From NCBI RefSeq assembly GCF_000956465.1, contig NZ_JYJA01000040.1, positions 124,001 to 188,000 on the forward strand: a stretch of DNA of 64,000 nucleotides, read 5' to 3'. A program made the position numbers and the translations under genes. Below the pieces are notes generated by a model. It worked only from the letters and a program-made list of their open reading frames with translations. It made no database searches and was not told the origin of the DNA. The stretch's first letter is position 1. Every line of letters begins with the position of its first letter. This document shows positions 63,292-64,000 of this stretch, one piece after another. Origin of the DNA: Microbacterium trichothecenolyticum (GTDB lineage Bacteria; Actinomycetota; Actinomycetes; Actinomycetales; Microbacteriaceae).

Positions 63292-64000
63292 CGTCCCAGC
63301 ACCGCCTCCATGACCTTCTTCGCGATAGGAGCGGCGATGGTGTTGCCGCTGCCCGATTGTCCTTGCCTGCCGCCGTCCTCGACGACCACGGCGACGGCGA
63401 CCTCGGGGTTGTCGGCGGGTGCGAACCCGGTGAACCAGAGGGTGTACGGCTCATCGCCCGTGTTCTCCGCGGTACCCGTCTTTCCGGCCACGTCGACCCC
63501 GTCTATTCTTGCACCCGACGCAGCACCGTCACTGACATTGGCGACCATCATCGCCACCAGCTCGTCGGCGAGGGCCGTGTCGAGGGCACGCCCGAATTCA
63601 CTGTCGTCGAAGGTCTTCTGAACGGACAGATCCGGGCCGATCACGCGATCCACCATGCGAGGGTTCATCACGATCCCGCCGTTCGCGATGCCGGCCGACA
63701 CCATCGCCATCTGCAGGGGCGTCGCCGTGACCTGACCCTGGCCGAAGCCGCTCAGGGCGGTCTGCGCGTCGTCCTGGATGGTCCGGGGGTAGCCCGACGG
63801 CGTGGAGATGAGCGGCAGCTCGAACGACAGGTTGAAACCGTACTTCTCGGCCTCTTCGCGGATCGCGGTGTCGCCGAGCTGAACCGCGAGCTCCGCGAAC
63901 GGGATGTTGCAGCTCAGCCGCAGCGCGTCGGCGAGGGTGACGGTGTCGCCGCCGCCGCACGTGCCGCCACTCGCGTTGTGCACCACGCTCGACGACTGCG
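63288..64000 (-). CDS. pbpA: Penicillin-binding protein 2 / PbpA (C-terminal part; 5' end beyond window)
   Basis: About 236 residues are present. The transpeptidase domain motifs visible are SCN (RLSCNIPFAELA) and KTGT (GVDVAGKTGTAEN); the SxxK motif lies outside the window. It belongs to the class B penicillin-binding proteins of the PbpA/FtsI group, encoded in the rodA-pbpA-pknA-pknB cluster, where the kinases regulate it. The stop overlaps the pknA start. Confidence 0.93.
   Translation of the reverse strand, partial: QSSSVVHNASGGTCGGGDTVTLADALRLSCNIPFAELAVQLGDTAIREEAEKYGFNLSFELPLISTPSGYPRTIQDDAQTALSGFGQGQVTATPLQMAMVSAGIANGGIVMNPRMVDRVIGPDLSVQKTFDDSEFGRALDTALADELVAMMVANVSDGAASGARIDGVDVAGKTGTAENTGDEPYTLWFTGFAPADNPEVAVAVVVEDGGRQGQSGSGNTIAAPIAKKVMEAVLGR

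Overview
The window is 64 kb of high-GC DNA from the replication-origin region of an actinobacterium. The gene order MurJ - trxB - trxA - parB - parA - rsmG - jag - yidC - yidD - rnpA - rpmH - dnaA - oriC - dnaN - recF - DUF721 - gyrB - gyrA - DUF3566 - tRNA-Ile - tRNA-Ala - cyclophilin - rhomboid - crgA - sortase - pabA - pknB - pknA - pbpA is the classic actinobacterial origin block. Codon use, the frequent gcatccg/cggatgc words and gene style suggest Microbacteriaceae, probably Microbacterium or a close relative. That assignment is an inference from style, not from a search.

Region 1 (1-10.5 kb): the 3' end of a GntR/FCD regulator faces a seven-gene minus-strand sugar operon. The operon holds an ABC importer (binding protein and two permeases, no ATPase), a 646-residue alpha/alpha-toroid protein, an RraA-type aldolase, an aldo/keto reductase of the L-fucose dehydrogenase type and an amidohydrolase of the sugar-lactonase type. 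Together these look like import plus non-phosphorylative oxidation of a deoxy- or pentose-type sugar. A DUF3137-like membrane protein and an FBP zinc-finger protein follow. Region 2 (10.5-24.4 kb): a complete dipeptide-type ABC operon (dppA-B-C-DF), an aldehyde dehydrogenase with its DUF779 partner and GAF-domain regulator, an HxlR regulator divergent from an FMN quinone/azoreductase, remnants of a truncated haemoglobin and of another gene, CCA-adding enzyme and a class I methyltransferase.

Region 3 (24.5-34.6 kb): DUF6049 protein, MurJ, thioredoxin reductase and thioredoxin. Each of the last two has a candidate disulfide-stress sigma promoter (GGAAY-N18-GTT). A DGPF/YCII protein with an ECF42-type sigma factor follows, then parB and parA. 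Region 4 (34.6-39.8 kb): an unusual 5.2 kb stretch with no convincing gene. This stretch and its flanks carry ten parS sites within about 6 kb; it looks like a dedicated centromere and is the most striking feature here.

Region 5 (39.8-57.7 kb): the rpmH-to-rsmG operon running left, dnaA, oriC with DnaA boxes between dnaA and dnaN, and dnaN/recF/DUF721/gyrB/gyrA/DUF3566 running right. A VIT-family metal transporter, tRNA-Ile(GAU), tRNA-Ala(UGC), a NUDIX hydrolase, a YbaK-type deacylase, a small membrane protein, cyclophilin and rhomboid protease complete it. Region 6 (57.7-64 kb): crgA, class E sortase, a small membrane protein, a glutamine amidotransferase, and the convergent pbpA-pknA-pknB operon for cell-wall growth control. 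The window ends inside pbpA.
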